Positions 8,193-17,458 of a DNA stretch of 64,000 nt are shown here, piece by piece (position 1 is the stretch's first letter; every line of letters begins with the position of its first letter). The translations under genes and the position numbers were made by a program. The notes beneath the pieces were generated by a model. The model worked only from the letters and a program-made list of their open reading frames with translations. It made no database searches and had not been told where the DNA came from. Origin of the DNA: Pseudomonas sp. v388 (lineage in GTDB: Bacteria; Pseudomonadota; Gammaproteobacteria; Pseudomonadales; Pseudomonadaceae); the NCBI RefSeq assembly GCF_003935425.1, contig NZ_RHQN01000001.1, positions 186,001 to 250,000 on the forward strand, in the 5' to 3' direction.

Positions 8193-9167
8193 TCAGGGTT
8201 GCCAGATTTCGACGTCTTTGGCATCCACGGCTCTGGGCAACAGGCCTGCTGCAAAGAAGGCATCGGCAATTTTCTGTTGTTCGCCCAGCTCGTCGCCCTT
8301 GACCAGCTGTATCTGGTAGCTGCGGTGGGCATTGGCGCTTTCCACGGTGGCTACATCCAGGTTGCCCCACAATGGCCCCAGCACTTTGGCCGCTTCAGTC
8401 GGGTGGCTTTTCACCCAGGCACCTGCCTTGCCCAACTGTTCGTAAATCAGCTTGAGCACTTCAGGGTTCGCCTTGGCGTAGGTGGTGCTGGTCAGGTAGT
8501 AGCGCTTGTAACTCGCAAGCCCGGTGCCGTCGGCCAGGGTGCGGGTCGGCAACTGACGCTGCACGCCGGTGAGAAAAGGTTCCCAGGTAACCCAGGCGTC
8601 GACCTTGTTGTTCTCGAAGGCCGCCCGGGCATCGGCAGGAGACAGATAAGCAGGCTCGATATCGTTAAACGCCAGGCCGCCTTTGTGCAGCGCCGCGATC
8701 AGCAGGTAGTGCGACCCGGCTGCCTTGGTAACGGCAATTTTCTTGCCCTTCAGATCCGACAATTGCTGCAACGGCGAATCCTTGCGCACCACTATAGCCT
8801 GGGCGGATGGCGAGGCCGCCTCCTGTGCAAAGTAGGTCAGCCTGGCCTGCGCCGCCTGGGCAAAGATGGGTACCGTATCGGCGACGTCAGCGCTGATATC
8901 GACATTGCCGACGTTCAAGGCTTCCAGCAAAGGCAGGCCACTGGCAAATTCATGCCAGCTGACATCGATGTTCGACTGCGCCAGTGCCTTTTCCAGCGTC
9001 CCCTGGGTTTTCAAAAGTGTGATCAGGGTCGAGGATTTCTGGTAGCCGATGCGTACCGTTTCCCGAGCCTGGGCCGTCAGAGCGAACGAGAAGGTCAGGG
9101 CGACAGCCAGGCCGGCCAACGCCGTGCGACGTAGCGTGGCGGTCGGGATTGCAAAATGTCTGGGCAT
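8193..9167 (-). CDS. periplasmic aliphatic-sulfonate-binding protein (SsuA-like)
   Basis: A 324-aa solute-binding protein with a Sec signal peptide (hydrophobic LAGLAVALTFSFALTAQA, cleavage near residue 34). It is followed by the family opening RETVRIGYQKSSTLITLLK and landmark segments SGLPLLEALNVGNVDI, DLKGKKIAVTKAAGSHYLL and DAWVTWEPF. These fit the SsuA/NMT1 group strongly. It is convergent with the SsuCB-like permease/ATPase genes and separated from the ATPase stop by 132 bp, so it likely has its own promoter, allowing the binding protein to be made in excess. The intervening gap contains GGCGGCGAT/ATCGCCGCC inverted repeats but no clear T-run. Confidence 0.9.
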   Translation of the reverse strand: MPRHFAIPTATLRRTALAGLAVALTFSFALTAQARETVRIGYQKSSTLITLLKTQGTLEKALAQSNIDVSWHEFASGLPLLEALNVGNVDISADVADTVPIFAQAAQARLTYFAQEAASPSAQAIVVRKDSPLQQLSDLKGKKIAVTKAAGSHYLLIAALHKGGLAFNDIEPAYLSPADARAAFENNKVDAWVTWEPFLTGVQRQLPTRTLADGTGLASYKRYYLTSTTYAKANPEVLKLIYEQLGKAGAWVKSHPTEAAKVLGPLWGNLDVATVESANAHRSYQIQLVKGDELGEQQKIADAFFAAGLLPRAVDAKDVEIWQP

Positions 9168-9316
9168 GGCACGCTCACTGTCTGGCGAAAGGAAGGGGAT
9201 TCACCGACGATCTTAATGATCTAAAAAACAATCCCTAAATAATTAATAGGAATGAGCTTAGTGCCCTTGCGTCAAACGTTTCGTACAGGTGCTGCGTACT
9301 GCGAGTGCGGCCGTTT

Positions 9317-11443
9317 CTAGAAGTAATAACGCACCGACGCACCAAACTGCGATGCCGGTTGGGGCGAAACCAGCAAGCCGGTACTGGTGCCATAGGCGAC
9401 TTCACTGCCATAGCGATGGGGTTGGAAAATGCCATACATCGACACTTGATAGCGGTCGTAGTCGTAGGTCGCTTTCAGGTCGTAGCGGGTGTACAGCGGC
9501 ATTTCCCTTTCACGGGTTTGCGGGGTACCTGTGTAGTACGCAATACCGTCCAGATGGTAGGCGTCCAGGTTCAGGGTCAGTTGTCCCGCGCCCAGTTGAT
9601 CCTTGTATTGTGCACCGACCTTGTAGGTATGCTCCGGCACCGACAGTTTTGAGCCGGTGTTGACCGGTGGATTATTGACTTCGGCTTTGAGCAGACGACC
9701 GTAACTGGCGTAAACGCTGTATTGCTGATTCAGGCGGTAGCTGACATCCAGATCCAAGCCCTTGCGCGTGGTGTCGCCGACTTGTTCATACACCTGCGGC
9801 GCTGTCTGGACGATTTCATCTTCGTTGAGGGTGTAGAACAGCGTCGCCGATGCGCTCAGATCATCGGTCGGCCGCACCGTGAAGCCCGCATCGTATGAAC
9901 GGACTTTGGTTGCGCCGATGTCACCATTCACCGCGCCGCCCGAGCCACCCAGCGGCACGGCGCTGGATGAGCCGGAACTGATCTGCTCGGCGGCCGGGGA
10001 GCGGTAGCCCTGGGCGACGTTGGCAAACACATCGAGGCTGGGCAGCGGACTCCAGACAATGCCGTATTTGGGGGTGGTAACCGAACGGCTGTAGTGAGTC
10101 GTAGCCGCAGGATATTTGATGTTCTCGATGTCGTAATCGAAGCGGTCGTAACGAATGCCGGCCAGCAACTTGACGCTGTCGATGATTCGATACTGCCCTT
10201 GGGCGAATACGCCGTAAGTCAGCAGATCCATGTCGAAAGCGTTGATGTAGTTCTGGGTCGGCGCTTTGTCGCGGTACTGCTGGCGCAGCGCATCGCCGTT
10301 GTCCCGCCGCATATCGGCGCCGACGAACAATGCCGCCGTGTCGCCGAACACAAGGTTATTGGCGATCCGCCCGCCGAAAATCGTGCGGTCGTCCTTGCCG
10401 ACGGTGTGCAACGTGGCGCTGGTGGCGATTGCGCGGGTGCGCTCGAAATCTTCGGCGTAGAACGTCCCGTAAAGTCCCGCTTCCCCTTCGGCCGGCGCCC
10501 TGTTGAACACCAGAGATGTGCGTTTCGCGTCGCCAAACCCAGGGTTATTGAACTGCGTGGCGCGTCGGCTCAGGCCCGCTTCCATGGCCGGCAGCGACAG
10601 GTAGCCCGCACCGGCTGACTCCGACCGGTAATGGTTGAGTCGCACGCTGTAGCGGGCGTCGTCATGCACAGTGGACAGCTTCCAGAACAGGTTTTCCCGT
10701 TCGGTACGCGTGGCGTTACGGTAGCCGTCGGTACGGTACACATCGGCAACCAGCAGCGATTCGACGCCCTGGGCTTCACCGCTCAAGACCAGGTTGCTGC
10801 GGCGGCCTTTGAAACTGGAAATATCCAGGCCGATGCTGGACTGAACGTCCCGGGCATTGGCCGTCTGGATATCGACGGCGCCGGCACGGTTCTGGTCGCC
10901 GTAGAGCGCAGAAATCGGCCCCTTGACCACGTTCAGATGGCCGATCATTTCCGGCGTCAACCACTCCAGAAACACCGGGCCATGGCCAGCACCGCCCTGG
11001 CTGGACGGCATGTTCTGCGGCACACCGTCGACATAAACGGCAGTGTCCGCGCCATGGGTGCCTTGAGTGGCAAAGCCACGCATACGAAAGCCGTTTCCGG
11101 TGTCGCCCTGATCGATGTTGTTGGCAACCACGCCAGGCACACGCCGGAAGATATTGGAGATATCACGGCCCACGTTGATGGTGCTGATTTGCTCGGCATC
11201 GACGGTGGTGACTGACGCCGGCAGCGCGGTCGGATCGGTGCTCACGACCGAACGCTTGTCAGGTGTCGTGCGGCCTGAGCGCTGGCCGGAAACCTCCACC
11301 GCAGACAGTTCCACCGGCGCCTTCTGCTCAGGCACCTGACCATAAAGTCCGCCGGAGGCGCTTAGTCCGCTGACGCATAGTGCGTAGGGCAGCAGACGGT
11401 TTTTCACCAGGGATTGCGGCGGGCGAAGCGCAGGAAGGGGCAT
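9317..11443 (-). CDS. TonB-dependent outer-membrane receptor, probably zinc-regulated
   Basis: A 708-aa receptor of the siderophore-receptor class. It has a basic N-terminus with a weak signal-like hydrophobic stretch, then VELSAVEVSGQ as the TonB box, and a plug with TVDAEQISTINVGRDISNIFRRVPG, MRGFATQG and VYVDGVPQNMPSS. The barrel ends in VRYYF with the terminal Phe required for outer-membrane assembly. Only 19 bp upstream of the start is a 15-bp palindrome that fits the Zur box (listed separately). This points to expression under zinc limitation and to a zinc or zincophore ligand rather than iron. An unrelated sulfonate ligand cannot be excluded given the neighbours. Confidence 0.9.
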   Translation of the reverse strand: MPLPALRPPQSLVKNRLLPYALCVSGLSASGGLYGQVPEQKAPVELSAVEVSGQRSGRTTPDKRSVVSTDPTALPASVTTVDAEQISTINVGRDISNIFRRVPGVVANNIDQGDTGNGFRMRGFATQGTHGADTAVYVDGVPQNMPSSQGGAGHGPVFLEWLTPEMIGHLNVVKGPISALYGDQNRAGAVDIQTANARDVQSSIGLDISSFKGRRSNLVLSGEAQGVESLLVADVYRTDGYRNATRTERENLFWKLSTVHDDARYSVRLNHYRSESAGAGYLSLPAMEAGLSRRATQFNNPGFGDAKRTSLVFNRAPAEGEAGLYGTFYAEDFERTRAIATSATLHTVGKDDRTIFGGRIANNLVFGDTAALFVGADMRRDNGDALRQQYRDKAPTQNYINAFDMDLLTYGVFAQGQYRIIDSVKLLAGIRYDRFDYDIENIKYPAATTHYSRSVTTPKYGIVWSPLPSLDVFANVAQGYRSPAAEQISSGSSSAVPLGGSGGAVNGDIGATKVRSYDAGFTVRPTDDLSASATLFYTLNEDEIVQTAPQVYEQVGDTTRKGLDLDVSYRLNQQYSVYASYGRLLKAEVNNPPVNTGSKLSVPEHTYKVGAQYKDQLGAGQLTLNLDAYHLDGIAYYTGTPQTREREMPLYTRYDLKATYDYDRYQVSMYGIFQPHRYGSEVAYGTSTGLLVSPQPASQFGASVRYYF

Positions 11444-11461
11444 GGTCGGACCTGATATGGA

Positions 11462-11476
11462 TGTTATAGTATAACA
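11462..11476. promoter_or_regulatory. candidate Zur box upstream of the TonB receptor
   Basis: TGTTATAGTATAACA is a perfect 7-bp-arm palindrome around a central G, 19-33 bp before the receptor start. It fits the gammaproteobacterial and Pseudomonas Zur operator (GTTATA-N-TATAAC) and not the Fur box. The site would overlap or sit close to the promoter, consistent with repression by zinc-loaded Zur. Confidence 0.75.
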
Positions 11477-11599
11477 ATAAGCTTATATCCAAGGGCCGCT
11501 GTGTTCACAGCGTTTTTTTGAAAAGGTAGGTTTTCTTTCGCTCGCACGGAGAGCTGAAACGCCTGGAGGCCGCGTCATGCGCAACCCAGAGCTATCGTA

Positions 11600-11828
11600 G
11601 AACCGGTATCAATGGCATCGATATTCATGACGCCACCGCCGTTTTTGCCAGCCCGGAAAAGTAATGCAACCTGCTGTCGTCACCGCTCACAGCGCCGCAG
11701 TCATCGACTCGAAATTCGCTTCGCCCTTCGACCGCACATCGTCGGGCACCGTGATCGTTGCCGAGAACCGCAAGGAGTCCGGTTTGGCTATCAGCGTTTT
11801 CGATCCTGGCCTTGATGCCAGCGCACCT
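11600..11828 (+). pseudogene. decayed copy of a small secreted protein gene
   Basis: The stretch ending GTGATCGTTGCCGAGAACCG at about 11749-11769 encodes a segment matching the end of the intact small secreted protein at 28388-28621 (FDS.STGRVVVAENRKEFGSGYQRY). Here VAENRKE is followed by a one-base loss in the Gly-Tyr-Gln-Arg region, so GYQRF continues in a different frame. The upstream AVFASPEK signal-peptide-like part ends in TAA at 11662-11664. The intact gene's stop is missing too. I read this as a broken paralogue, although a short divergent version starting at 11664 cannot be excluded. A terminator follows at once, as expected for the end of a former transcription unit. Confidence 0.55.
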
Positions 11829-11831
11829 AAG

Positions 11832-11861
11832 AAGCCCGGCAAATGCTGGGCTTTGTTGTTT
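11832..11861 (+). terminator. rho-independent terminator
   Basis: AAGCCCGGC (11832-11840), a 4-nt AAAT loop, then GCTGGGCTT (11845-11853) form a 9-bp stem with one G-T pair, followed by a T-rich tail (TGTTGTTT). It sits right behind the decayed small-protein copy and fits a former plus-strand transcript. Confidence 0.65.
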
Positions 11862-12089
11862 GAGCCGGGCTGCACTCTGCGTAAAGTTGAAGTGTTGCGG
11901 CTGCAACAACACTTCAGCAAATCGACATTATTCCTGCACGGAGCAGAGCGGTGTCCGCTGATTTCATCAGTAAACCGATGAACAGCGGCATGTAATCCGT
12001 ACGGCATGAACTGTGCTAGACGTGTGTGCGGCAGCCTTCATGATTCCTCCTCTGTACGAATACTCCCCGTAAACAGGAAGCCCTACTCC

Positions 12090-13619
12090 ATGACGGAAAC
12101 CTCCCACACTTCAGCTCTGGCGTTCAGGCCTGTCGATCTGGAAATGCACCTTGATGTCTGCGTACGGTTCGGCATCGATGCGAACGTTTGCGCCTTCGGC
12201 TCGGCAGAGCGTTTTCACGCGAGCGACGGCAAAGGTGCAGACCGTTATGTCATTTGGCTCAAGCAGAAGGCCAATGATCTTCCGGGCTGCGTGGTGCACG
12301 TCTGGCGCGATGAAAAAATCATTGGCCAGATCGAAATGGGTCGGGTGGCGACTAACCCGACAGTGGGTTACGTAAACCTGTTCTATCTGGTCCCCAGCGC
12401 GCGCGGGCAGGGATTGGGTGTGTTGCTGGAAGCCTACGCCTGGGCATTTCTGAGTGGGCAGGGGTGTCAATCGTTGAGGCTGTCCGCGAGCCCGAGCAAT
12501 CTTTCTGCGTGGCGTTTCTATGAGCGTGCAGGGTGGAAGGATCAGGGGGCTCGTGAAGATGTTCCGGACGTCAATCTGCTGCATAAGGGTCGCGCTGATC
12601 ATCCGGACGAATTGCCCGTGGTCATCAACCCCGATGATTACCTTGAAACCGAGTTCGGCCGGGAGTTCACGCCTGAGCGCAATCGTCAGGCGTGGGAGCT
12701 TGCTTATGCGCGCTTGCGGAGTGAGCTGTCGACTGCGCGGCCTGGCACTCATGTGTATGTGGTGATGGGTGTGCAAGGTGCGGGGAAGTCGCGATGGGTG
12801 TCCGAGAACTACGGCAGGCTGGGCAGCCGGGCAATCGTGTTCGACGCGGCATTGCCTGCGAGGCGTCATCGGGAACAGTTGCTGGCTATTGTCCGGGAGT
12901 ACGATTTTCCGGTCATTGGCATCTTTATCAAGGCGCCGCTTGCGTTGGCGCTCTCTCGTAATGCACGGCGCAGCGCTGACAAGCGAGTGCCGGAGGATGC
13001 ATTGAATAGCGTATTTGGCTTGCTGGAGCTGCCTGCTGAGAGCGAAGGGTTTGCCTGGGTGCAGACGGTTCAGCAGCAACCGATATTCCCCACAGCTTTG
13101 GAAACCGCTCGGGTAAAGCTGGTTGCTCCCGATGTGGCGCTGGCTGAAAAACTGGCGGATGCACTGAACGCCAGCTTTGAGCTGCACAGTGATTTTCTCG
13201 GCTGGAGCAAACCTCACTGGAGCCTGGAGGACAGCCACGAGACGCTTCGGCGTGCGACACAGGATTTCGCGGCCGACGCCGGCGAGAAGAAATACTTTCT
13301 CCTGCAACAGGGCGAAAACCCGGCACTGGTCGGCTGTATCGGACTCAGGCCGTTGCTCGATGAAGCGGGGAGTATCGGAATCGGTTATTGGGCGAATCAG
13401 GCCCACGCCAACACCGGTCTGATGAAAGAAACGCTGAATGCGCTGGTATCGGAGCTGGCAGGACAGCCACTTCGCCTCACCGTGTCGTCGGCGAACATTG
13501 CAAGCCAGCGACTGGCCGAATCGGCAGGGTTTGAGTGCCTGGAAGTGATCAAGGGTGATCGCGTTTCAGCGAAGTTCGGGGTGTGCGACACGCTGGTGTA
13601 CCACCGGGCTGCGGAATGA
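12090..13619 (+). CDS. GNAT acetyltransferase - P-loop kinase - GNAT-like fusion protein
   Basis: A 509-aa three-part protein. Residues about 10-168 form a GNAT acetyltransferase with the acetyl-CoA loop RGQGLG (105-110) and the closing NLSAWRFYERAGW helix. Residues about 220-360 form a small P-loop kinase of the AAA_33/polynucleotide-kinase-like type, with Walker A GVQGAGKS (227-234), a Walker B-like IVFDAALP and an Arg-rich lid (SRNARRSADKRVPEDAL). Residues about 365-509 resemble a second, RimJ/RimL-type GNAT (GCIGLRP, GYWANQAHANTGLMKE, NIASQRLAESAGFE). I chose ATG 12090 because AGGAAG lies about 10 nt upstream. It is monocistronic. The substrates are unknown; RNA, an antibiotic or a small metabolite are all possible. 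Confidence 0.85.
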   Translation: MTETSHTSALAFRPVDLEMHLDVCVRFGIDANVCAFGSAERFHASDGKGADRYVIWLKQKANDLPGCVVHVWRDEKIIGQIEMGRVATNPTVGYVNLFYLVPSARGQGLGVLLEAYAWAFLSGQGCQSLRLSASPSNLSAWRFYERAGWKDQGAREDVPDVNLLHKGRADHPDELPVVINPDDYLETEFGREFTPERNRQAWELAYARLRSELSTARPGTHVYVVMGVQGAGKSRWVSENYGRLGSRAIVFDAALPARRHREQLLAIVREYDFPVIGIFIKAPLALALSRNARRSADKRVPEDALNSVFGLLELPAESEGFAWVQTVQQQPIFPTALETARVKLVAPDVALAEKLADALNASFELHSDFLGWSKPHWSLEDSHETLRRATQDFAADAGEKKYFLLQQGENPALVGCIGLRPLLDEAGSIGIGYWANQAHANTGLMKETLNALVSELAGQPLRLTVSSANIASQRLAESAGFECLEVIKGDRVSAKFGVCDTLVYHRAAE

Positions 13620-13664
13620 GCACGCAGGTGGTGTGACTGTTTCAACGTTTACAAAACCGCTTCC

Positions 13665-13798
13665 GCCAGCAAGCTGGCTCCCACAGGATTTGCTGCGGTC
13701 ATTGATAGGTGGGACGGTGCTGTATACAGCGCTGCGGTAGGACATGAATGACCGCTATCGTCAGCGCACTGAAAGTTTGTGGGAGCCAGCTTGCTGGC
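13665..13798. repeat. REP pair (REPIN-like element)
   Basis: GCCAGCAAGCTGGCTCCCACA (13665-13685) and its reverse complement (13778-13798) flank about 90 bp. Each arm carries its own GCCAGC-AA-GCTGGC hairpin core. This is a typical Pseudomonas extragenic palindromic pair placed between two convergent genes. A tail GCGATCTGGCGCG.AGCGGCAGT (13797-13819) is repeated with one mismatch at 51738-51760. Confidence 0.85.
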
Positions 13799-13870
13799 GA
13801 TCTGGCGCGAAGCGGCAGTGATGTTTGACCGCTTGGCTCCCTGCTGGCTCCAGCAAGGATCATGGCGACT

Positions 13871-14704
13871 TCAAACCGGCACATCCCCCAACACCGTCGC
13901 GCGATGCATGATGCGCCGTTGCGGGCGGTAGTCGTCGATGGCGAAGTGCTGAGTCACGCGATTGTCCCAGAAGGCCACGTCGTCCTTTTCCCACTGCCAG
14001 CGCACGGTGAACTGCGGTTGGGTGGAATGGCTGAACAGCAGGCGCAGAATTGCGTCGCTTTCCGCAGCTGACAGTTCGTTGATGCGGGTGGTGAAGCCTT
14101 CGTTGACGAATAGCGATTTGCGCTCGGTGGCTGGATGCGTGCGGATCACCGGGTGGCTTTGCGGAGGATTGCGGCGTTTGGCCTGGTCGTAGCGTTGCAG
14201 GTCTTCGGCCGTGGCGCTGAATCGTTCGATCGGGAATGACTTGGTGATGTCGTGGGTGGCGGTCAGCCCGTCCAGCAAGCGTTTGAGCGGTTCGGAAAGC
14301 GCGTCGTAGGCCGCCGAGCTGCTGGCCCACAGCGTGTCGCCGCCGTAGCTCGGCACGTGGCGAGCGCTGAGGATCGCGGCCATGGCCGGGGCCGGCAGGA
14401 AGGTCACGTCGGTGTGCCACAGCGCGTTGTCGCGAACGTCGGTGACCGCCGTGTCCAGCACCAGTATCTCGGGTTGCTGCGCCACGTTGGGGTAGATCGG
14501 GTGAATATGCAGGTCGCCGAAGTACGAGGCCAGGCGCGCATGTTCCTGAGGGCTGAGCGGTTGGTCGCGAAAGAACAGCACCTGGTATTGCAGCAGCGCT
14601 TGTTCCAGTTCGTCACGCTGGCGTGCGTCGAGCGGGGCGGACAGGTCGATGCCGCTGACGCGTGCGCCCAGTGCCGGGCTGACGGGTGTGATGTGCAGGC
14701 TCAT
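13871..14704 (-). CDS. tauD: taurine dioxygenase (alpha-ketoglutarate dependent)
   Basis: A 277-aa Fe(II)/2-oxoglutarate dioxygenase that hydroxylates taurine so that sulfite and aminoacetaldehyde are released in the cytoplasm. The iron ligands are His97 and Asp99 (LWHTDVTF) and His253 ([10 protein letters not shown]), and the 2-oxoglutarate-binding Arg lies in RPQRRIMHR (264-268). The size matches E. coli TauD. It is the last gene of a leftward tauABCD operon, 13 bp after tauC. The REPIN lies just beyond its stop. Confidence 0.95.
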   Translation of the reverse strand: MSLHITPVSPALGARVSGIDLSAPLDARQRDELEQALLQYQVLFFRDQPLSPQEHARLASYFGDLHIHPIYPNVAQQPEILVLDTAVTDVRDNALWHTDVTFLPAPAMAAILSARHVPSYGGDTLWASSSAAYDALSEPLKRLLDGLTATHDITKSFPIERFSATAEDLQRYDQAKRRNPPQSHPVIRTHPATERKSLFVNEGFTTRINELSAAESDAILRLLFSHSTQPQFTVRWQWEKDDVAFWDNRVTQHFAIDDYRPQRRIMHRATVLGDVPV

Positions 14705-14717
14705 GGGAAATCTCGTA

Positions 14718-15557
14718 TCAGTGGCTCTGGCCGTGCCAGGGAACCAGTTTTCGTTGCAGTGCGCGCAGGCCCATTTCCATGCTGAACGCGATCAGGGCAA
14801 TCACGAAAATGCCCAGCACCACCACGTCGGTGACCAGAAACTGCGCGGCAGACTGGACCATGAAACCCAGGCCGCTGGTGGCTGCGATCAATTCCGCAGC
14901 GACCAGGGTCGACCAGCCGACGCCAAGGCCGATGCGTACACCGGTCAGGATGTCGGGCAGGGCGCTGGGCAGGATGACGTGGCGGATCAGTTGCCCGCGT
15001 GTCGCGCCAAGCGACTGTGCCGCTCGCAGTTTCGTCGGGTCGACCGTGCGCACGCCGGTGGCCGTGGCGATGGCAATTGGGGCGAAAATAGCCAGGTAAA
15101 TCAGCAGCACTTTGGACAGCTCGCCGATGCCGCACCAGATCACGATCAGTGGCAGATAGGCCAGCGGTGGAATAGGGCGGTAGAACTCGATGAGCGGGTC
15201 GAGAATGCCTCGGGCGATGCGGTTATGGCCGATGGCGATGCCTACCGGAATGGCCGTCAGCACCGCACCCACCAGCGCCAGGCCGATTCGCTGAAGGCTG
15301 GCGGCCAGGTGCTCCCAGAGGGTCGATTCCATATAGCCCTGGGTGGCCAGCAGCCAGGCTTTTTGCAGCACGGCCGAAGGTGGCGGCAGGAACAATGGCT
15401 CGATCCACTCGACGGCGGTCACCGCCCACCAGAGTGTCAGCAGCGCCAGGAACGTCAGGATGCTGATCAGTCGGGTGCTGAGGGCATGGCGTGGCGCCGC
15501 AACAGATACTGCCTCAGTGCGGATAAGGTCAGGCTGGGTTATTTCGACGCTGCTCAT
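14718..15557 (-). CDS. tauC: taurine ABC transporter permease
   Basis: A 279-aa inner-membrane permease with about six membrane helices. The first is around residues 30-48 ([18 protein letters not shown]), and the cytoplasmic EAA loop reads [25 protein letters not shown]. It belongs to the SsuC/TauC group and is placed in the taurine system by position: tauB overlaps its start by 4 nt and tauD follows after 13 bp. It would form the membrane channel for taurine delivered by TauA. Confidence 0.93.
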   Translation of the reverse strand: MSSVEITQPDLIRTEAVSVAAPRHALSTRLISILTFLALLTLWWAVTAVEWIEPLFLPPPSAVLQKAWLLATQGYMESTLWEHLAASLQRIGLALVGAVLTAIPVGIAIGHNRIARGILDPLIEFYRPIPPLAYLPLIVIWCGIGELSKVLLIYLAIFAPIAIATATGVRTVDPTKLRAAQSLGATRGQLIRHVILPSALPDILTGVRIGLGVGWSTLVAAELIAATSGLGFMVQSAAQFLVTDVVVLGIFVIALIAFSMEMGLRALQRKLVPWHGQSH

Positions 15558-16348
15558 GCCCGTTCCTCGCGCGCAGTCGCGCTTCGTTGGGAGAACACCC
15601 GCTGCAACACATGCTCGCGGGTTTCAATGAAGTGCGGGTCGGACTTGATTGCCCGGGCCGGTTCTCCGGCGGCATAACGCTTGCCGAAATCCAGATGCAG
15701 ATGCTCGTCGATCCGGCCGGGCGAGGGCGCTAGCAGAATCAGGTCGGAGGCCAGAAATACCGCCTCTTCGATGTCATGGGTGATCAGGAAAATCGGCTTG
15801 TGGGTGCGTTGCCATATCTGCAACAACAGCTCCTGCATCTGCTCTCGGGTAAAGGCATCCAGCGCGCCGAAGGGCTCATCCATCAGCAGCAACCGAGGAT
15901 CGGCCGCCAACGCACGAGCCAGGCCGACACGCTGCTTTTGCCCACCCGACAACTGCCAGATATGCCGTTGCTCAAAACCGGCAAGGTCCACCAGTTCGAG
16001 CAGGGCGCGGGCCCGGGCTTCGCGTACCGGGCGTGGCTGGCCCGCCAGTTCAAGACCGAATCCGACGTTGGCCAGCACGTTTTGCCAAGGCAGCAACGCG
16101 TCGTCCTGAAACACCACGCCGCGATCTGCTCCGGGCCCGTTGACCGCAACGCCATCCAGGGTGATGCGCCCGCTGACCGGGGGCACGAACCCGGCGATCA
16201 GGTTCAACAAACTGGTCTTGCCGCTCCCGGAAGGCCCGAGGGCCACCAGCAATTGCTCAGGCCCCAGAGTCAGGGAAATGTCCGCCAGCACCGGCTCAGG
16301 CGCGCCGGGGTAATGGGCGGTGATCCGGTCGAGTTTTAGCTGGGCCAT
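15554..16348 (-). CDS. tauB: taurine ABC transporter ATP-binding protein
   Basis: A 264-aa ATPase with Walker [10 protein letters not shown] (38-46), signature LSGGQ (133-137), Walker B LLLMDEP (153-159) and switch His191 (LITHDIEEA). It overlaps tauC by 4 nt and starts 21 bp after tauA. The C-terminal tail (about residues 200-264) is the usual TauB/SsuB extension. It energises taurine import. Confidence 0.95.
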   Translation of the reverse strand: MAQLKLDRITAHYPGAPEPVLADISLTLGPEQLLVALGPSGSGKTSLLNLIAGFVPPVSGRITLDGVAVNGPGADRGVVFQDDALLPWQNVLANVGFGLELAGQPRPVREARARALLELVDLAGFEQRHIWQLSGGQKQRVGLARALAADPRLLLMDEPFGALDAFTREQMQELLLQIWQRTHKPIFLITHDIEEAVFLASDLILLAPSPGRIDEHLHLDFGKRYAAGEPARAIKSDPHFIETREHVLQRVFSQRSATAREERA

Positions 16349-16369
16349 GTCGGCTCCCCGGTGCAGAAA

Positions 16370-17353
16370 TCAGTTGGCGATGAACTTGTCGCTGACGTAG
16401 GCGCTGTAGTCGGGAAGCACGCTTTCGACCTTGCCCTGTTCCTTGAGAAAGCCCGCAGTGGCGGCGATATCCTTGGCCGTGCCGGCCTGCAACAAGGTCG
16501 AACTCTGCTGCGCCTTGGCATCCGGGTAATCAGAGCCTGCCAGCAGATCCGGCACATCGGCGACATTGGAGCCGGTGAGCCTGGCGATCTTCTTCACCTG
16601 GTCCGATTCGACGGTCCAGCTGCTTTTGTTGGCGGCGTAATCGGCGTATGCATTGAGCGTGACCTTGGCGAATTTGGCGATCACTTCAGGATGCTTCTCG
16701 GCGTAATCCTTGCGTGCTACCCAGACTTCGAAAGTCGGCGCGCCCCATTGGCCGACTTCGGCGGCATCGGTGAGGGTCTTGCCGCTTTTGCGGATTTCGC
16801 CAAGGGCTGGCGACCACACGAAGGCGCCATCGATATCTCCGCGTTTCCAGGCGGCGGCGATTTCCGCCGGTTGCAGGTTGACCACCTTGACCTTGCCTTC
16901 CAGGCCCCAATGCTTCAGTGCGCCCAGCAAGCTGTAGTGGGAGGTTGAAACGAATGGGGTGGCGATGGTTTTGCCGACCAGGTCCTGTGGGTTTTCGATT
17001 CCGGAGCCATTACGCACCACCAGTGCTTCAGCAGACTTGATCTGCGCCGAGACGATGAACGCCACGATAGGCAGCTTGCGCGACGCGGCGGCGGCAAGCG
17101 GGCTGGAGCCCAGGTTACCGATCTGCACATCGCCGGAGGCAATCGCGGTTACCACTTCCGGGCCGCTGTTGAAACGCCGCCAGTCGATTTTCTCGCCGAT
17201 GGCCTGTTCATAGGCGCCATCGGCCTGGGCCACCTTGCTCGGATCGATGCCGGTCTGATAGCCGACGGTCAGCGAAGCCGCCTGAGCAGTGAAGGCCGAT
17301 ACAGTGAGCGCCAACGCCGAGAGCAGCGGGTAAACGAAGGTTCTTTTAGCCAT
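16370..17353 (-). CDS. tauA: taurine-binding periplasmic protein
   Basis: A 327-aa binding protein with a Sec signal peptide (MAKRTFVYPLLSALALTVSAF, cleavage after QAA near residue 26). The mature start SLTVGYQTGIDPSKVAQADG and the segments GDVQIGNLGSSPLAAA and DLVGKTIATPFVSTSHYSLLG are typical of TauA. It is the first gene of tauABCD, which fits the classic order, and should be the most highly expressed. No dedicated regulator gene is adjacent; CysB or Cbl-type control is the usual arrangement. Confidence 0.95.
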   Translation of the reverse strand: MAKRTFVYPLLSALALTVSAFTAQAASLTVGYQTGIDPSKVAQADGAYEQAIGEKIDWRRFNSGPEVVTAIASGDVQIGNLGSSPLAAAASRKLPIVAFIVSAQIKSAEALVVRNGSGIENPQDLVGKTIATPFVSTSHYSLLGALKHWGLEGKVKVVNLQPAEIAAAWKRGDIDGAFVWSPALGEIRKSGKTLTDAAEVGQWGAPTFEVWVARKDYAEKHPEVIAKFAKVTLNAYADYAANKSSWTVESDQVKKIARLTGSNVADVPDLLAGSDYPDAKAQQSSTLLQAGTAKDIAATAGFLKEQGKVESVLPDYSAYVSDKFIAN

Positions 17354-17439
17354 GTCGGATTCTTCTTGGATTAGGGATGACGGCGCGGACGACGCTCGCG
17401 GTTAAGGAGCGAATGATTTTCACGTTATAAAAAACAGCT

Positions 17440-17458
17440 TTCCAATATCTTTGTGGAA
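17440..17458. promoter_or_regulatory. inverted repeat in the tauABCD promoter region
   Basis: TTCCA-N9-TGGAA lies about 87-105 bp upstream of tauA in an AT-rich segment. The layout resembles a LysR-type (CysB/Cbl) site, but the arms are short and no known consensus is matched exactly. Confidence 0.3.

Larger units (their letters stand above)
11444..12089. other. gene-free interval
   Basis: This 646-bp gap holds the Zur-type palindrome, the decayed small-protein copy and the terminator listed separately. Beyond 11862 I see no supported gene; CGTAAACAGGAAG near 12069-12079 serves as the ribosome site of the next gene. Confidence 0.6.
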
